DNA of 64,000 bases, from the NCBI RefSeq assembly GCF_000585395.1, contig NZ_KK073875.1:4450524-4514523 (forward strand), written 5' to 3'. The stretch's first letter is position 1. Every line of letters starts with the position of its first letter. This DNA comes from Saccharibacillus sacchari DSM 19268. Its GTDB lineage: Bacteria; Bacillota; Bacilli; Paenibacillales; Paenibacillaceae. Below the pieces are notes generated by a model. It was not told the origin of the DNA, did not search any database, and saw nothing but the letters and a program-made list of their open reading frames with translations. Shown here one piece after another: positions 29,419 through 37,529 of the stretch. Made by a program: the position numbers and the translations under genes.

Positions 29419-29952
29419 TTAAGCGTGAATACGACGAATCAGGTGCACGAAAGTATCGACCGCTTTGCGGATACGCAGCTCGGTTGCCTGATCGGCAGGA
29501 TCGCCGTTCTCGTCGAATTTGCGTTGATCGCTGCCGATCGAGATCCATTCCGGGCAGTTCAGGCCGTGCAGGTTACGAACGATAGCCTGCAACGCGCCGA
29601 GAGAAGATACCCCTACCGATCCGCCTGCCGAGCTGGCAGACAGCACCGGCTTGCCTTCAAAGTATTCGCTGTTCAGGAAGTCCAGCGCATTTTTCAGGAC
29701 GCCGGAGATCGAAGAATGATATTCCGGCGTCGACAATACGACAGCCTGGGCCGACTTGACGGCTTGCGACAGCTTGAGCACTTCCTCGTGTCCGTAAGCT
29801 TCTCCCGGACCGTAAAGAGGCAACTGGTGCTCGTACAGGCTAAATACTTCAGCTTCGAACCCCTGCTCCTCCAGCAATTTGGCGATGTAACGAATCAATA
29901 ATGTACTGCTAGCTTGCTCGCGGTTACTGCCCGCGATTAATGTCACTTTCAT
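29419..29952 (-). CDS. NADPH-dependent FMN reductase
   Basis: 177 aa from the ATG at 29952 (GGAAGGAG 7 nt upstream). Flavodoxin-like fold with the phosphate loop LIAGSNREQASSTLLIRYI and the family signature STPEYHSSISGVLKNALDFL. Members reduce FMN, quinones or azo compounds (compare AzoR/YieF/Azr). Flanked by msrAB, it may belong to oxidative-stress defence, but that is context only. Confidence 0.9.
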   Translation of the reverse strand: MKVTLIAGSNREQASSTLLIRYIAKLLEEQGFEAEVFSLYEHQLPLYGPGEAYGHEEVLKLSQAVKSAQAVVLSTPEYHSSISGVLKNALDFLNSEYFEGKPVLSASSAGGSVGVSSLGALQAIVRNLHGLNCPEWISIGSDQRKFDENGDPADQATELRIRKAVDTFVHLIRRIHA

Positions 29953-30204
29953 CGTCAATCTCCTTCCGTCTTTCTTTTTATCTAATGATCTTATCCGCAT
30001 CGGCAGCTTTTATGAAGAGCTGTCGCGGGACCCTATTTTTTATCATAGCAGGAAGTTTTAAATTTGAACATTCTTTGTCTATTGCTTGCTTCATGCTTTT
30101 TAACATTCAAACTGACCGCTGTGATTAGTCACGAATGCCGACGGGTAGGTAAAGAACGTAGACATGGGAGCACACTTCACTACATCCGGAGAGGAGAATT
30201 CATC

Positions 30205-30387
30205 ATGCCGTGGAGCAAAAATGATTACCCGCAATCCATGAAAAACCTGGACGAGCGTGTCCGTAACAAAGCCGTTGAGATCGCCAATGCCCTGCTGGAC
30301 GAAGGTTATGAAGAAGGTCGAGCCATTGCGATCGCCACAGCCAAAGCGGAAGAATGGGACGAGAATCATCCTGCTCGCAAAAAGTAA
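30205..30387 (+). CDS. Small YdaT-like protein (DUF2188 type)
   Basis: 60 aa from the ATG at 30205, which has GAGGAG 8 nt upstream; the frame is open earlier without a site. Sequence MPWSKNDYPQSMKNLDERVR, then KAVEIANALLDEGYEEGRAI and ATAKAEEWDENH, closely resembles the N-terminal part of B. subtilis YdaT from memory; function unknown. It appears complete but lacks the longer C-terminal part of YdaT. Followed by a strong terminator. Confidence 0.85.
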   Translation: MPWSKNDYPQSMKNLDERVRNKAVEIANALLDEGYEEGRAIAIATAKAEEWDENHPARKK

Positions 30388-30407
30388 AACCTTACGGCAG
30401 GCAGCTA

Positions 30408-30462
30408 CAAAAAAACCGTTTCGGCTTTCTCCATCGCGGGAGAAAATCGGAACGGTTTTTTT
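30408..30462. terminator. Bidirectional terminator between ydaT-like and yitT-like genes
   Basis: AAAAAAACCGTT and TTTCTCC arms pair with GGGAGAAA and AACGGTTTTTTT; T runs on both strands. Confidence 0.88.
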
Positions 30463-30518
30463 ACAAAATCAAACGGGGACGTTTGCGGCTCCGGGCCTTC
30501 CCCTGCGGCCCTATATGC

Positions 30519-31220
30519 TTACACTCGATTCAAACCTTTCACTTCCGGTGCAGCTTGCGGCACATGACGCTTCGACGATGTGAACAGACGCATGATCGAA
30601 GTCAGACCTTGACGCAAAATTTGCGGTTCCACGGTCCATGTGATGACTTTGCCTCCGATGCAAACGGCGGCTACCGTGTACAACGTCTCGGCCAGCGGCA
30701 GATACAGCAGCGACAGCAGCAGTACCGACGCATCCATCAAAATGAATACCGTACCGATCTTGAGTCCCGTTTTTTCGTGCAGCCAGATGGCCGCGCAATC
30801 GTCTCCGCCCGTTGCTCCGCCGGAGCGAAGAACCAGACCTCCGCCGATCCCGGTCAGTATGCCCGACAACAATGCGGCAAGCCACAATTGTCCGTGCAGA
30901 TCGAAGTTCAGCGTGGAGAAGTGCTCGATGCCGGCATAGAACGCAGTGAACGAGCCCGCGGCAAGCACGGCCGGTCCCATGTTCCTCCACCCTTTTTTCA
31001 GGGCGAATAACAGCATGAACGGAATATCGAGAATCAGAATCGTCAACGCGGGCGACAGCCCGAATGCGTATTCGCCGAGCAATGAAAGCCCCACAAATCC
31101 GCCTTCCGAAAGATGGTTTTGAAAATTAATGTGATAAAACGCGAATGCCATAACGAACGTGCCTGTTAAGATCGCGGCCGCCTGCGCGGACCGCTTCATC
31201 CTTTTCCCTTTTGCCTTCAT
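30519..31220 (-). CDS. YitT-family membrane protein
   Basis: 233 aa with about five or six hydrophobic segments and the family motif SGGATGGDDCAAIWL (typical GGSTGGTD form). The C-terminal DUF2179 domain of many YitT proteins is missing; the tail here is short and basic (RLFTSSKRHVPQ). Inner-membrane protein of unknown function. ATG 31220 follows GAGGAG. Preceded by a long leader with a direct repeat, and possibly read from the upstream regulator genes. Confidence 0.87.
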   Translation of the reverse strand: MKAKGKRMKRSAQAAAILTGTFVMAFAFYHINFQNHLSEGGFVGLSLLGEYAFGLSPALTILILDIPFMLLFALKKGWRNMGPAVLAAGSFTAFYAGIEHFSTLNFDLHGQLWLAALLSGILTGIGGGLVLRSGGATGGDDCAAIWLHEKTGLKIGTVFILMDASVLLLSLLYLPLAETLYTVAAVCIGGKVITWTVEPQILRQGLTSIMRLFTSSKRHVPQAAPEVKGLNRV

Positions 31221-31609
31221 ACGATGATCTCCTCATTTTCGCAGTATTTGTCAAGTCGACAATGCGCTGCGAGCCAGAGGGGAAAACCGTAAGGCATTCA
31301 TCCTTCGCATGGATGTCCCTTCCCTTCGCAGTGTTTGTCAACAACGATGATCCGACAAACTTTCTACGAGGGACGCTAAGTATAGGAGAGATCGTAACGT
31401 TTCCAGATTGTCCTTTGGGGAATACTCCTTCGGGGACTCATGGTATCCTGATCCTTTCTGTGTTTGGATGTGAAGTCTGAGCATTATATACCCAGCGCTG
31501 TCACCTTTCTAAACCATTTTACCACAAAGCCATTTGGGAAGCGACAGAATGAATATGGTTTTTTGTCATTTTCATGTAAAAGAAGATGGTTTTCTTTGTA
31601 AAAAACCAC
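31221..31609 (-). other. 389-bp region with a long leader for the YitT gene
   Basis: A perfect minus-strand TATAAT lies at 31488-31483, giving a leader of about 255 nt. The leader contains a 17-bp direct repeat, TTGACAAAyACTGCGAA, at 31341-31325 and 31254-31238, 87 bp apart, and several GC-rich short complementary blocks. I could not match it to a known riboswitch. Confidence 0.5.
31238..31341 (-). repeat. Direct repeat pair in the YitT leader
   Basis: TTCGCAGTATTTGTCAA (31238-31254) and TTCGCAGTGTTTGTCAA (31325-31341), 16 of 17 identical. The copy nearest the gene ends 6 nt before the ribosome binding site. Confidence 0.65.
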
Positions 31610-32110
31610 CTATTTCGCCGCTCGAAGCAAGCGATTCACCGTTTCCCGACGCAAACCGATCAACTGCCCGATTTCCTCCTGCGTAAGCAGATCCGTCAGC
31701 GGCTGTCCGTATGTGTAGGTCTCCATCCAGCGCTGCAACAGTTCAAGCCGTTCTCCCGGTGTACCCGCCGTCAAATGATCGATGCGCTGCTGCATGAACC
31801 GGACCTTTTCCTGAAGCAGCAAGGCGATTTCCAATGCTTTCTTCGGATCTTCTTCCAGGCTTCGATACCAATCGGCGGCAAGGATCGGCTCGACTTCGCT
31901 GCGTACAAGAGCTATTGCGGTGCCGTGCGTTTCTTTCGGGCTGATCAGCGAGTGATGAGGGACGACCTCCCCTGCGTAAAAAACATTGAACAAAATAATA
32001 TTCCCGTTCTCGTGGAGACGCGTGACTTTGAACAATCCGCTATGTACGCGATACAGGTACTTCCCGTCGTCTCCCTGGCGGAACAATATTTCTCCCTTGT
32101 GCAAAATCAT
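31610..32110 (-). CDS. Short Crp/Fnr-family regulator without Fe-S ligands
   Basis: 166 aa, shorter than the usual ~220-240. The sensor beta-roll starts abruptly (MILHKGEILFRQGDDGKYLY), so the first strands are absent. The C-terminal HTH (LTQEEIGQLIGLRRETVNRL) is complete. No cysteine cluster, so it is not an oxygen sensor like Fnr at 18.2 kb. ATG 32110 has AGAGGGGG, so this start is likely true. Follows the WYL regulator by 18 nt, in one operon. Confidence 0.85.
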   Translation of the reverse strand: MILHKGEILFRQGDDGKYLYRVHSGLFKVTRLHENGNIILFNVFYAGEVVPHHSLISPKETHGTAIALVRSEVEPILAADWYRSLEEDPKKALEIALLLQEKVRFMQQRIDHLTAGTPGERLELLQRWMETYTYGQPLTDLLTQEEIGQLIGLRRETVNRLLRAAK

Positions 32111-32128
32111 GTTTTCCCCCTCTTTCCT

Positions 32129-33106
32129 TCATGAATCCGGATCTGCCCGGTACATCTGTCTTATCTTCTCGGATTCGGCGGCTACCGCTTCAGCAAATAT
32201 CGACGGCCGGATGACACGAACCGACGCGCCGAAACCAAGCACCAGACGCAAAGCAAACTCCGGTGTCGCCAAATCCGCATCGACCTCATACTGCCCGTTA
32301 TCCATCGGCTCTGCGCGCAAGACGCGAGCATATCGTTCTTCCCGAAAAGCCTGCAGCACCTCTGCTGTCATGACCAGGCTCACCTCATAATGAGGCAGTC
32401 GGTCCGGAAATGCGCGCAGCGAATCTTGCCAATAAACCGCCAAATCAAAATCTTCGGGATACGCGAACGACTTCTCCAGCAAGCGAATGTTTAGCATGTT
32501 GGACACCCGGAAGGTCTTGATCGTATCCCGGTCTTGCGCAGCCAAGTACCAAACTCCCCGTTTGACGATCAAGCCCAGCGGCTCGACCAGACGATTCGGG
32601 CCTTTCGACGCGGTCGGGTTTGCTTTTGCATAATCAAACGCCAACAAGCGCTCTTCCCACACGGCTTCCTGGCAGAGCGCCAAGGCTTCAGGAGCTGCTG
32701 CCGAACCCGTATGCCAACTGCTCTCATCAATCAACAAGCGGCGTCTTAAAAATTCAGCTTCCTGCCGCTCAGGCTCGGGATAAGCGGCTCTAAGTTTTTG
32801 CAAAGCCGTCTCGTAATGTCCGCCCAGTCCCACGTCGCTCAATGGACCGGACGAAGCGCGCAGCAGCAGCGCAGCAGCCTCGTCGGGCGTCATTCCGGTT
32901 AGGCCGCTGCGATACCCTTCCATCAGGCTCCAACCGCCGAAACGGCCCCGATGCGCTACGATCGGAATACCCGATTGTCCGATCGCTTCCAAGTCCCGGC
33001 TGACCGTACGCGTCGTCACTTCCAATTCATCGGCCAATTCCCGCGTAGACATTCGTCCCCGGCTTTGCAGCAGCAGCACGATTTTCATCAGTCGGTCACC
33101 TCTCAC
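32129..33106 (-). CDS. YafY-type transcriptional regulator with WYL domain
   Basis: 325 aa from the GTG at 33106, which has AAAGGAGG 7 nt upstream. N-terminal DeoR-like HTH (MSTRELADELEVTTRTVSRD, then AHRGRFGGWSL), central helical part and WYL domain (~165-235, ERLLAFDYAKA, GLIVKRGVWYLAAQDRD, KTFRVSNMLNIRLL), C-terminal WCX-like extension. WYL domains bind ligands or nucleic acid. Divergent from an SDR gene, with a GACAA-AGG-TTGTC palindrome between them. Confidence 0.9.
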   Translation of the reverse strand: MRGDRLMKIVLLLQSRGRMSTRELADELEVTTRTVSRDLEAIGQSGIPIVAHRGRFGGWSLMEGYRSGLTGMTPDEAAALLLRASSGPLSDVGLGGHYETALQKLRAAYPEPERQEAEFLRRRLLIDESSWHTGSAAAPEALALCQEAVWEERLLAFDYAKANPTASKGPNRLVEPLGLIVKRGVWYLAAQDRDTIKTFRVSNMLNIRLLEKSFAYPEDFDLAVYWQDSLRAFPDRLPHYEVSLVMTAEVLQAFREERYARVLRAEPMDNGQYEVDADLATPEFALRLVLGFGASVRVIRPSIFAEAVAAESEKIRQMYRADPDS

Positions 33107-33157
33107 GGAAGGACCTCCTTTGTATTTCGTTTGTTTTTCTTCTCGATCCTTATATAA

Positions 33158-33170
33158 GACAAAGGTTGTC
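33158..33170. promoter_or_regulatory. Candidate operator between the WYL regulator and SDR genes
   Basis: GACAAAGGTTGTC is a perfect GACAA/TTGTC inverted repeat around AGG, in the 158-bp divergent intergenic space. Autoregulation and control of the SDR gene is a reasonable guess. Confidence 0.45.
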
Positions 33171-33264
33171 ATCTATTATCGCTTATATTGAGAATGCGGG
33201 CAATGTGCAATCCGGCCGGAACATTCATTTCCCGACGACGAAGATGACAGGAGAGATGGCACTC

Positions 33265-34143
33265 ATGCCTACGAATAACAGACCGTTGACCGGAAAAATA
33301 GCCTTGGTCGCGGGCGCGACAAGAGGAGCGGGACGAGGCATCGCGCTTGAACTGGGAGCACTCGGCGCGCATGTCTACGTAACCGGGCGCACCACAAGGC
33401 AGCAGGCATCGGATATGAACAGAAGCGAGACGATTGACGATACGGCAGAAATGATCGAAGCCCGCGGAGGAACCGCCACTGCGGTACGAACGGATCATTC
33501 CGACCCCGAGCAAGTAAAAAGGCTGGCGGAACGTATCAAGACCGAACAAGGCGGACTGGACATTCTGGTCAATGACATCTGGGGCGGCGACGATCTGACC
33601 AAATGGGATCAAAAGCTTTGGGAGCACTCGCTGGCAGACGGTCTGCTGATCCAGCAGCGCGCCGTTCACACGCATCTGATTACCTCTCATTATCTGCTCC
33701 CTCTCATGCTGGAACGACCGGGCGGCCTTGTACTCGAGATCACGGACGGCGTAGACGATCGGTTCCGGGGGAACGTCTACTATAGTCTGGCCAAAGTGTC
33801 GGTGATACATCTGGCCAAAGCGATGGCCGAAGAACTTCGCCCGTATCAGATTGCCGCTATTGCTTTAACGCCCGGATTTCTGCGTTCCGAGGCGATGTTG
33901 GATCTGTTCGGCGTGACGGAAGAAAACTGGCGGGACGGGGCAAAAGCAGAGCCGCACTTCGTCGCCTCGGAGACGCCGGCTTTCGTCGGACAAGCCGCCG
34001 CGCAATTGGCTGCCGATCCCGAAGTCATGACGTTTACGGGGCAAGCGCTGAGTTCATGGGGACTCTCGGATCGATACGGGTTTGTCGATGCGGACGGCGG
34101 GCGCCCGCATTGGGGGCGCTACGCGGAGGAACACGGCCTTTAG
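33265..34143 (+). CDS. Short-chain dehydrogenase/reductase
   Basis: 292 aa from the ATG at 33265 (AGGAGAG 9 nt upstream; another ATG at 33256 abuts the site). Cofactor motif AGATRGAGRGIALELG, then active-site YYSLAKVSV (YxxxK) after a Ser/Thr-containing strand (LEITDGVDD). Resembles the SDR group with a C-terminal YGFVDADG/HWGRYAEE tail. Substrate unknown. Divergent from a WYL regulator that probably controls it. A diverged structured element follows 9 nt after the stop. Confidence 0.9.
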   Translation: MPTNNRPLTGKIALVAGATRGAGRGIALELGALGAHVYVTGRTTRQQASDMNRSETIDDTAEMIEARGGTATAVRTDHSDPEQVKRLAERIKTEQGGLDILVNDIWGGDDLTKWDQKLWEHSLADGLLIQQRAVHTHLITSHYLLPLMLERPGGLVLEITDGVDDRFRGNVYYSLAKVSVIHLAKAMAEELRPYQIAAIALTPGFLRSEAMLDLFGVTEENWRDGAKAEPHFVASETPAFVGQAAAQLAADPEVMTFTGQALSSWGLSDRYGFVDADGGRPHWGRYAEEHGL

Positions 34144-34152
34144 TTTTCTGTT

Positions 34153-34285
34153 GCGAGGCTTGGGTCGGTCGGCTGCGGGGGAGGTCGTTTCGGTCGCGTG
34201 TTGCTTTAGAGCATACGCTTCCGAAGTGCCTTTTCTTCGAAAAGCCTTTACTACATGACCTCCCCTCCGCCTCCCTTAGGCCTCG
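34153..34285 (+). repeat. Structured element E, diverged, sense plus
   Basis: Outer arms GCGAGGC (34153-34159) / GCCTCGC (34279-34285) and GGGGAGGTC (34178-34186) / GACCTCCCC (34257-34265) are perfect. It shares GTTTCGGTCGC with copy C and CGGCTGCGGGGGA with copy F, but the inner core is different. Starts 9 nt after the SDR stop. Confidence 0.55.
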
Positions 34286-34331
34286 CGGAAAAGCAAAAGG
34301 CCGAGGGTTGGGAAGTAAGAAAGAGCTATTT

Positions 34332-34370
34332 TAAAATTGTGAAAGAATTATTTATTCTTTCATAATTTTA
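34332..34370. terminator. AT-rich hairpin, possible terminator for the SDR gene
   Basis: TAAAATT-TGAAAGAAT pairs with ATTCTTTCA-AATTTTA. AT-only stem with no T run, so termination is uncertain. Confidence 0.45.
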
Positions 34371-34376
34371 AACATA

Positions 34377-34411
34377 CAAAAAGAAGCTGCGGCATATTGC
34401 CAGCAGCTTTT
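34377..34411 (-). terminator. Terminator downstream of element A
   Basis: AAGCTGC pairs with GCAGCTT with an inner GGCA/TGCC stem and an ATAT loop. Minus strand continues TTCTTTTTG; plus strand CTTTTAT. Its loop region resembles that of the hairpin next to element B. Confidence 0.75.
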
Positions 34412-34436
34412 ATCACTTCTTCTATTTTTTTAAATA

Positions 34437-34615
34437 TCGACAAACACTAACGTAGCTGGAAGCGAGAAGACAGAGAGAGAAATTCAGTGAAAGACGCCTT
34501 TGAACTCGGAAAACTTCAACTAAAAATTCCAATCGACTTTTCCGAGTGAGACAGCGACTTGAACGAATTTATCTCGCAGTCTTCTCGCTTCCCTCGCCAA
34601 AAGCTAGTTTTTCGA
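34437..34615 (-). repeat. Structured element copy A, sense minus
   Basis: Outer stem GGAAGCGAGAAGAC (34458-34471) / GTCTTCTCGCTTCC (34579-34592), 14 bp perfect; inner stem ACTCGGAAAA (34504-34513) / TTTTCCGAGT (34538-34547), 10 bp perfect. Conserved sense words TCGCTGTCTCA, GATTGGA, TTCAAAGGCG. The stop codon and last ~15 codons of the hydrolase gene lie inside the sense 5' arm. Confidence 0.85.
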
Positions 34616-36047
34616 CTTCAGCAGTCATCGCGTTAGTGTCCAGGCCGCCGTGGTTGCTGAGGAGGATGATGACCGTTCCGTCGTTTAGGCCCCGGCGAAT
34701 GCCGGTGGTGTAGCCGTCGCCGCCGCCGCTGTGGAAAGCGACGCGGTTTTGCCCTTCGCCGTCGACATGCCAGCCGAAACCGTAATTTTTGTACGGGCTC
34801 ACGGTGTACATGCGTTCCATCGTTTCTTCGGACAGCACTTTGCCTGCGCTCAGCGCTTGGGACCAGGTTAGCATGTCGTCGAGCGTGGAATAGAGACTGC
34901 CCGTGCCGGAAGGCGAGAAGTAGTAGTAATCGACGCTCTTCCATGCGCCTTCTTGCCAATCGTATTCGTAGCCGGTCGGAATCTTGGTTTGTCTCGTTGC
35001 GGTTCCGCTATGCTTCATGCCGAGCGGGTCGAGAATTTGAGATTGAACGAAGTCCGCATAACTCATGCCGGAAGTTTCTTCGATGATGTAAGCAAGCAGC
35101 ACGAAGCCGCTGTTGCTGTACATGTAATCGGTACCCGGGGCGAATTTGAGCGGACTTTGCTTGATTTCTTCGACCGTCTCCGATAACGGGATTCCTTCTT
35201 CGCGTTTAAAATTCAGCGCGATTCCGGATGTGTGCGAAAGCAGCATCGCCAACGTGATTTCGTCCCCGCTAGGATAGTCGGGGATGTGCTGCGACAATGT
35301 GTCGTCGATGCTCAGCTTGCCTTCTTCGCCCAGCTTCAAGATCGAAGCGGCGGTAAAAGCTTTGGTCAGGGAACCGAGCCGCATTTGATCCGTCGGCCGG
35401 ATCAACGTCGAACCCGAAGACAACCCGTACGACTTGCGCATCAGCGCTTCGCCGTCTTTGGCGATCAATACGCTGCCGGAGTAATTTTGGTCTTTGAGAT
35501 AATCGTTTACAGCCGACAGGCCGGTATCGTAATTCGTTTCCGTGTCTGTTTTAAGCGATAAATTCAATACGCCGCCGCTGGTCACCGGGCTTACTTTTGC
35601 CCGCAAAGGCTCGGTCAGCCCGCGCAGCGGTACGGTCAGAATACCGTCCACGTAACGCGTCGTGCCCGGCATTTGCAGTTCGTAGCCGTTGACGGATACG
35701 GTGGTGGAATCAGGGCGGTAAAGCAACTCGTCCCCATTCAGCGTTACGATTGCCGCACGCTGGGCTTTGTCCCACTTCACCTTCGCCCCCAGCGAAACTG
35801 CTCCTTCCCGCACCGGCACGTAGGTCAAGGAACGATACGTGTAGACGCTGCTCCCCCACTGCGCAGGCTGACCGTCGATCTCGGCAACGATCGAAGAGAT
35901 CCCGGCTGATACCGTTGCCGGAGAAAGTCTTGCCGATATCGCTTCTTCCGCGTAAGCGGGCAGCGTGCTCGAAGCTACTGCAAACGCCAATCCGGCGCTA
36001 AGCGCCATTTTGCTCCAGGCAGAGCTTTTTTTTCCGTAAAACTTCAT
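34569..36047 (-). CDS. Secreted serine hydrolase (beta-lactamase/DD-peptidase fold) with copper amine oxidase N-like module
   Basis: 492 aa from the ATG at 36047 (GGAGG upstream). Signal peptide with cleavage near AYA-EE (33); copper amine oxidase N-like module ~50-165 (TYRSLTYVPVREGAVSLGAK, LTVPLRGLTEPL); class-C beta-lactamase-like domain ~175-480 with S226-L-T-K229, Y310-S-N312 and HSGGGDGY. These are the three catalytic motifs of the family; esterases, DD-peptidases and beta-lactamases share them, so antibiotic resistance must not be assumed. The C-terminal codons (GEGSEKTAR) are encoded inside structured element A. Confidence 0.9.
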   Translation of the reverse strand: MKFYGKKSSAWSKMALSAGLAFAVASSTLPAYAEEAISARLSPATVSAGISSIVAEIDGQPAQWGSSVYTYRSLTYVPVREGAVSLGAKVKWDKAQRAAIVTLNGDELLYRPDSTTVSVNGYELQMPGTTRYVDGILTVPLRGLTEPLRAKVSPVTSGGVLNLSLKTDTETNYDTGLSAVNDYLKDQNYSGSVLIAKDGEALMRKSYGLSSGSTLIRPTDQMRLGSLTKAFTAASILKLGEEGKLSIDDTLSQHIPDYPSGDEITLAMLLSHTSGIALNFKREEGIPLSETVEEIKQSPLKFAPGTDYMYSNSGFVLLAYIIEETSGMSYADFVQSQILDPLGMKHSGTATRQTKIPTGYEYDWQEGAWKSVDYYYFSPSGTGSLYSTLDDMLTWSQALSAGKVLSEETMERMYTVSPYKNYGFGWHVDGEGQNRVAFHSGGGDGYTTGIRRGLNDGTVIILLSNHGGLDTNAMTAEVEKLAFGEGSEKTAR

Positions 36048-36215
36048 GTTTGTACATCCTCCTGTCATTCATAGCGCGCATTCCTGCACGTATTCTTCGC
36101 TTTCCCTCTACATTATGTATACCGAACTTCGGCTTATTAGTTGTGTGCATTAACAATTTAGAACAGCGATTATTGAATCCGAATAATCACTATACTTTAT
36201 ATAGCTAGTATTTTT

Positions 36216-36244
36216 TTGATTATTATTTACGATTATGATATGAT
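36216..36244 (+). promoter_or_regulatory. Promoter of the LLM oxidoreductase gene
   Basis: TTGATT (36216-36221), a 17-nt spacer and TATGAT (36239-36244), in an AT-rich intergenic stretch; leader about 83 nt. Confidence 0.65.
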
Positions 36245-36333
36245 AATTGAGCGAAAAAGAATACGAACCGTTTACAATCATCATTCATATCCGCGTCATT
36301 TGCGAAATGATGCTTTGAGAGGGGAACATAGAT

Positions 36334-37374
36334 ATGCTTAAACTCGGTATTCTCGACCAATCGACCATTACGGAAGGAAGCGGCCCCAGAGAGGCGCTTC
36401 AGACGACTACGCGCTTGGCTGTCGAAGCCGACCGTTTGGGATACAACCGTTTTTGGGTATCGGAGCACCACAGCTCGAAAGCACTGGCACACTCCAGCCC
36501 CGAAGTGCTGATTGCTCATCTCGGTGCTAATACGTCCCGAATCCGGCTCGGCTCCGGCGGTATCATGCTGCCTCATTACAGCGCGTATAAAGTAGCGGAA
36601 AACTTCCGTCTGCTCGAAGCCTTGTATCCGGGGCGGATCGACCTTGGCGTCGGACGCGCTCCGGGCGGGCGTCCGCTTTCGACAAGAGCGTTGCAGGAAG
36701 GCCATTATAACAGCGCAGACCCTTATCCGCAGCAAATCGTGGATCTGATCGCTTATTTGAACGATGCCGTACCGGCCGATCACCGATTCGCGGGCTTGAG
36801 CGTATCGCCTTCGGTGGATACGGTACCCGAGCTATGGTTGCTCGGATCCAGCGGCGGCACGGCGCGTCTGGCCGCGCAAACGGGCGCTTCCTACGCTTTC
36901 GCGCAGTTCTTCGGCACGCCGGGCGGATCCGAGGCAACAGCCTTTTACCATGATAATTTCGAGCCTTCGCTCATGTCGCCGAACTCCAAGTCGCTCGCGG
37001 CAATCACGGTCGTTTGCGCCGATACGCAGGAAGAAGCAGAGCAGCTGGCTTCCAGTTCCGATCTGTTCTTCCTCGCGATGTACAAAGGCATGGAACTTCC
37101 TTATCTGCCGTCCGTGAAGACCGCTACCGAATATCCGTACACGCCTTATGACCGAGAGCAAATTGCCGCAACCCGCGCTTACCGCGTGGTCGGAACACCG
37201 CAGCAGGTCAAAGCGCGTCTGCTTGAACTGGCTGAAGAATACAAGACCGACGAATTGATGATTGTCTCGTCGATTCATGATTTGGATGCCCGTCTGAAAT
37301 CGGTGCGCCTTGTTGCCGAAGCGTTTGGACTTGGCAACGAACAAACAGAGGCCGCAGAAGAAGTTCAAGCTTAA
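36334..37374 (+). CDS. LLM-class flavin-dependent oxidoreductase (luciferase-like)
   Basis: 346 aa TIM-barrel flavoprotein. LKLGILDQSTITEGSGP at the start, GYNRFWVSEHHSSKALAHSS, RIRLGSGGIMLPHYS and RIDLGVGRAPGG are typical of the YceB/YwcH-like MsnO8 subgroup. Acts with reduced FMN from a flavin reductase; an FMN reductase is encoded at 29.4 kb, but linkage is not close. Substrate unknown. Two terminator hairpins follow. Confidence 0.92.
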   Translation: MLKLGILDQSTITEGSGPREALQTTTRLAVEADRLGYNRFWVSEHHSSKALAHSSPEVLIAHLGANTSRIRLGSGGIMLPHYSAYKVAENFRLLEALYPGRIDLGVGRAPGGRPLSTRALQEGHYNSADPYPQQIVDLIAYLNDAVPADHRFAGLSVSPSVDTVPELWLLGSSGGTARLAAQTGASYAFAQFFGTPGGSEATAFYHDNFEPSLMSPNSKSLAAITVVCADTQEEAEQLASSSDLFFLAMYKGMELPYLPSVKTATEYPYTPYDREQIAATRAYRVVGTPQQVKARLLELAEEYKTDELMIVSSIHDLDARLKSVRLVAEAFGLGNEQTEAAEEVQA

Positions 37375-37393
37375 GCGAAAATATAATATTCGA

Positions 37394-37427
37394 AAAAGCC
37401 GTACGGCGTTGCCGTGCGGCCTTTTTG
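37394..37427 (+). terminator. Terminator 1 after LLM gene
   Basis: AAGCCGTACGGC / GCCGTGCGGCCTT with TTTTTG following on the plus strand. Confidence 0.85.
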
Positions 37428-37461
37428 TTCTGCGAAACCTTGAAACCTTCAAAACTCATAC

Positions 37462-37513
37462 GAAAGCCGTTTCCGCCACTCCTGAAAGAGCGCCGGAAAC
37501 GGCCCGTTTTTTT
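37462..37513 (+). terminator. Terminator 2 after LLM gene, facing aspA
   Basis: GCCGTTTCCG (37466-37475) pairs with CGGAAACGGC (37494-37503), then seven T on the plus strand. On the minus strand the T tract is weak, so for aspA it is a poor terminator. Confidence 0.75.
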
Positions 37514-37529
37514 CCGAAATTCGAACCAA

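Larger units (their letters stand above)
34144..34568. other. 425-bp convergent intergenic region with two structured elements
   Basis: From left to right: diverged element E (34153-34285), an AT-rich hairpin (34332-34370), a terminator hairpin (34377-34411) and element A (34437-34615), which runs into the next gene. No coding frame seen. Confidence 0.75.

Noticed and set aside
31211-31480. An 89-codon plus-strand frame upstream of the YitT gene
   Set aside because: No start signal; overlaps the leader with direct repeats and is antisense to it.
34569-36047. Antibiotic-resistance beta-lactamase
   Set aside because: The SxxK, YxN and HSGG motifs are shared by esterases and DD-peptidases, and the protein carries a wall module, so a housekeeping surface enzyme is at least as likely.
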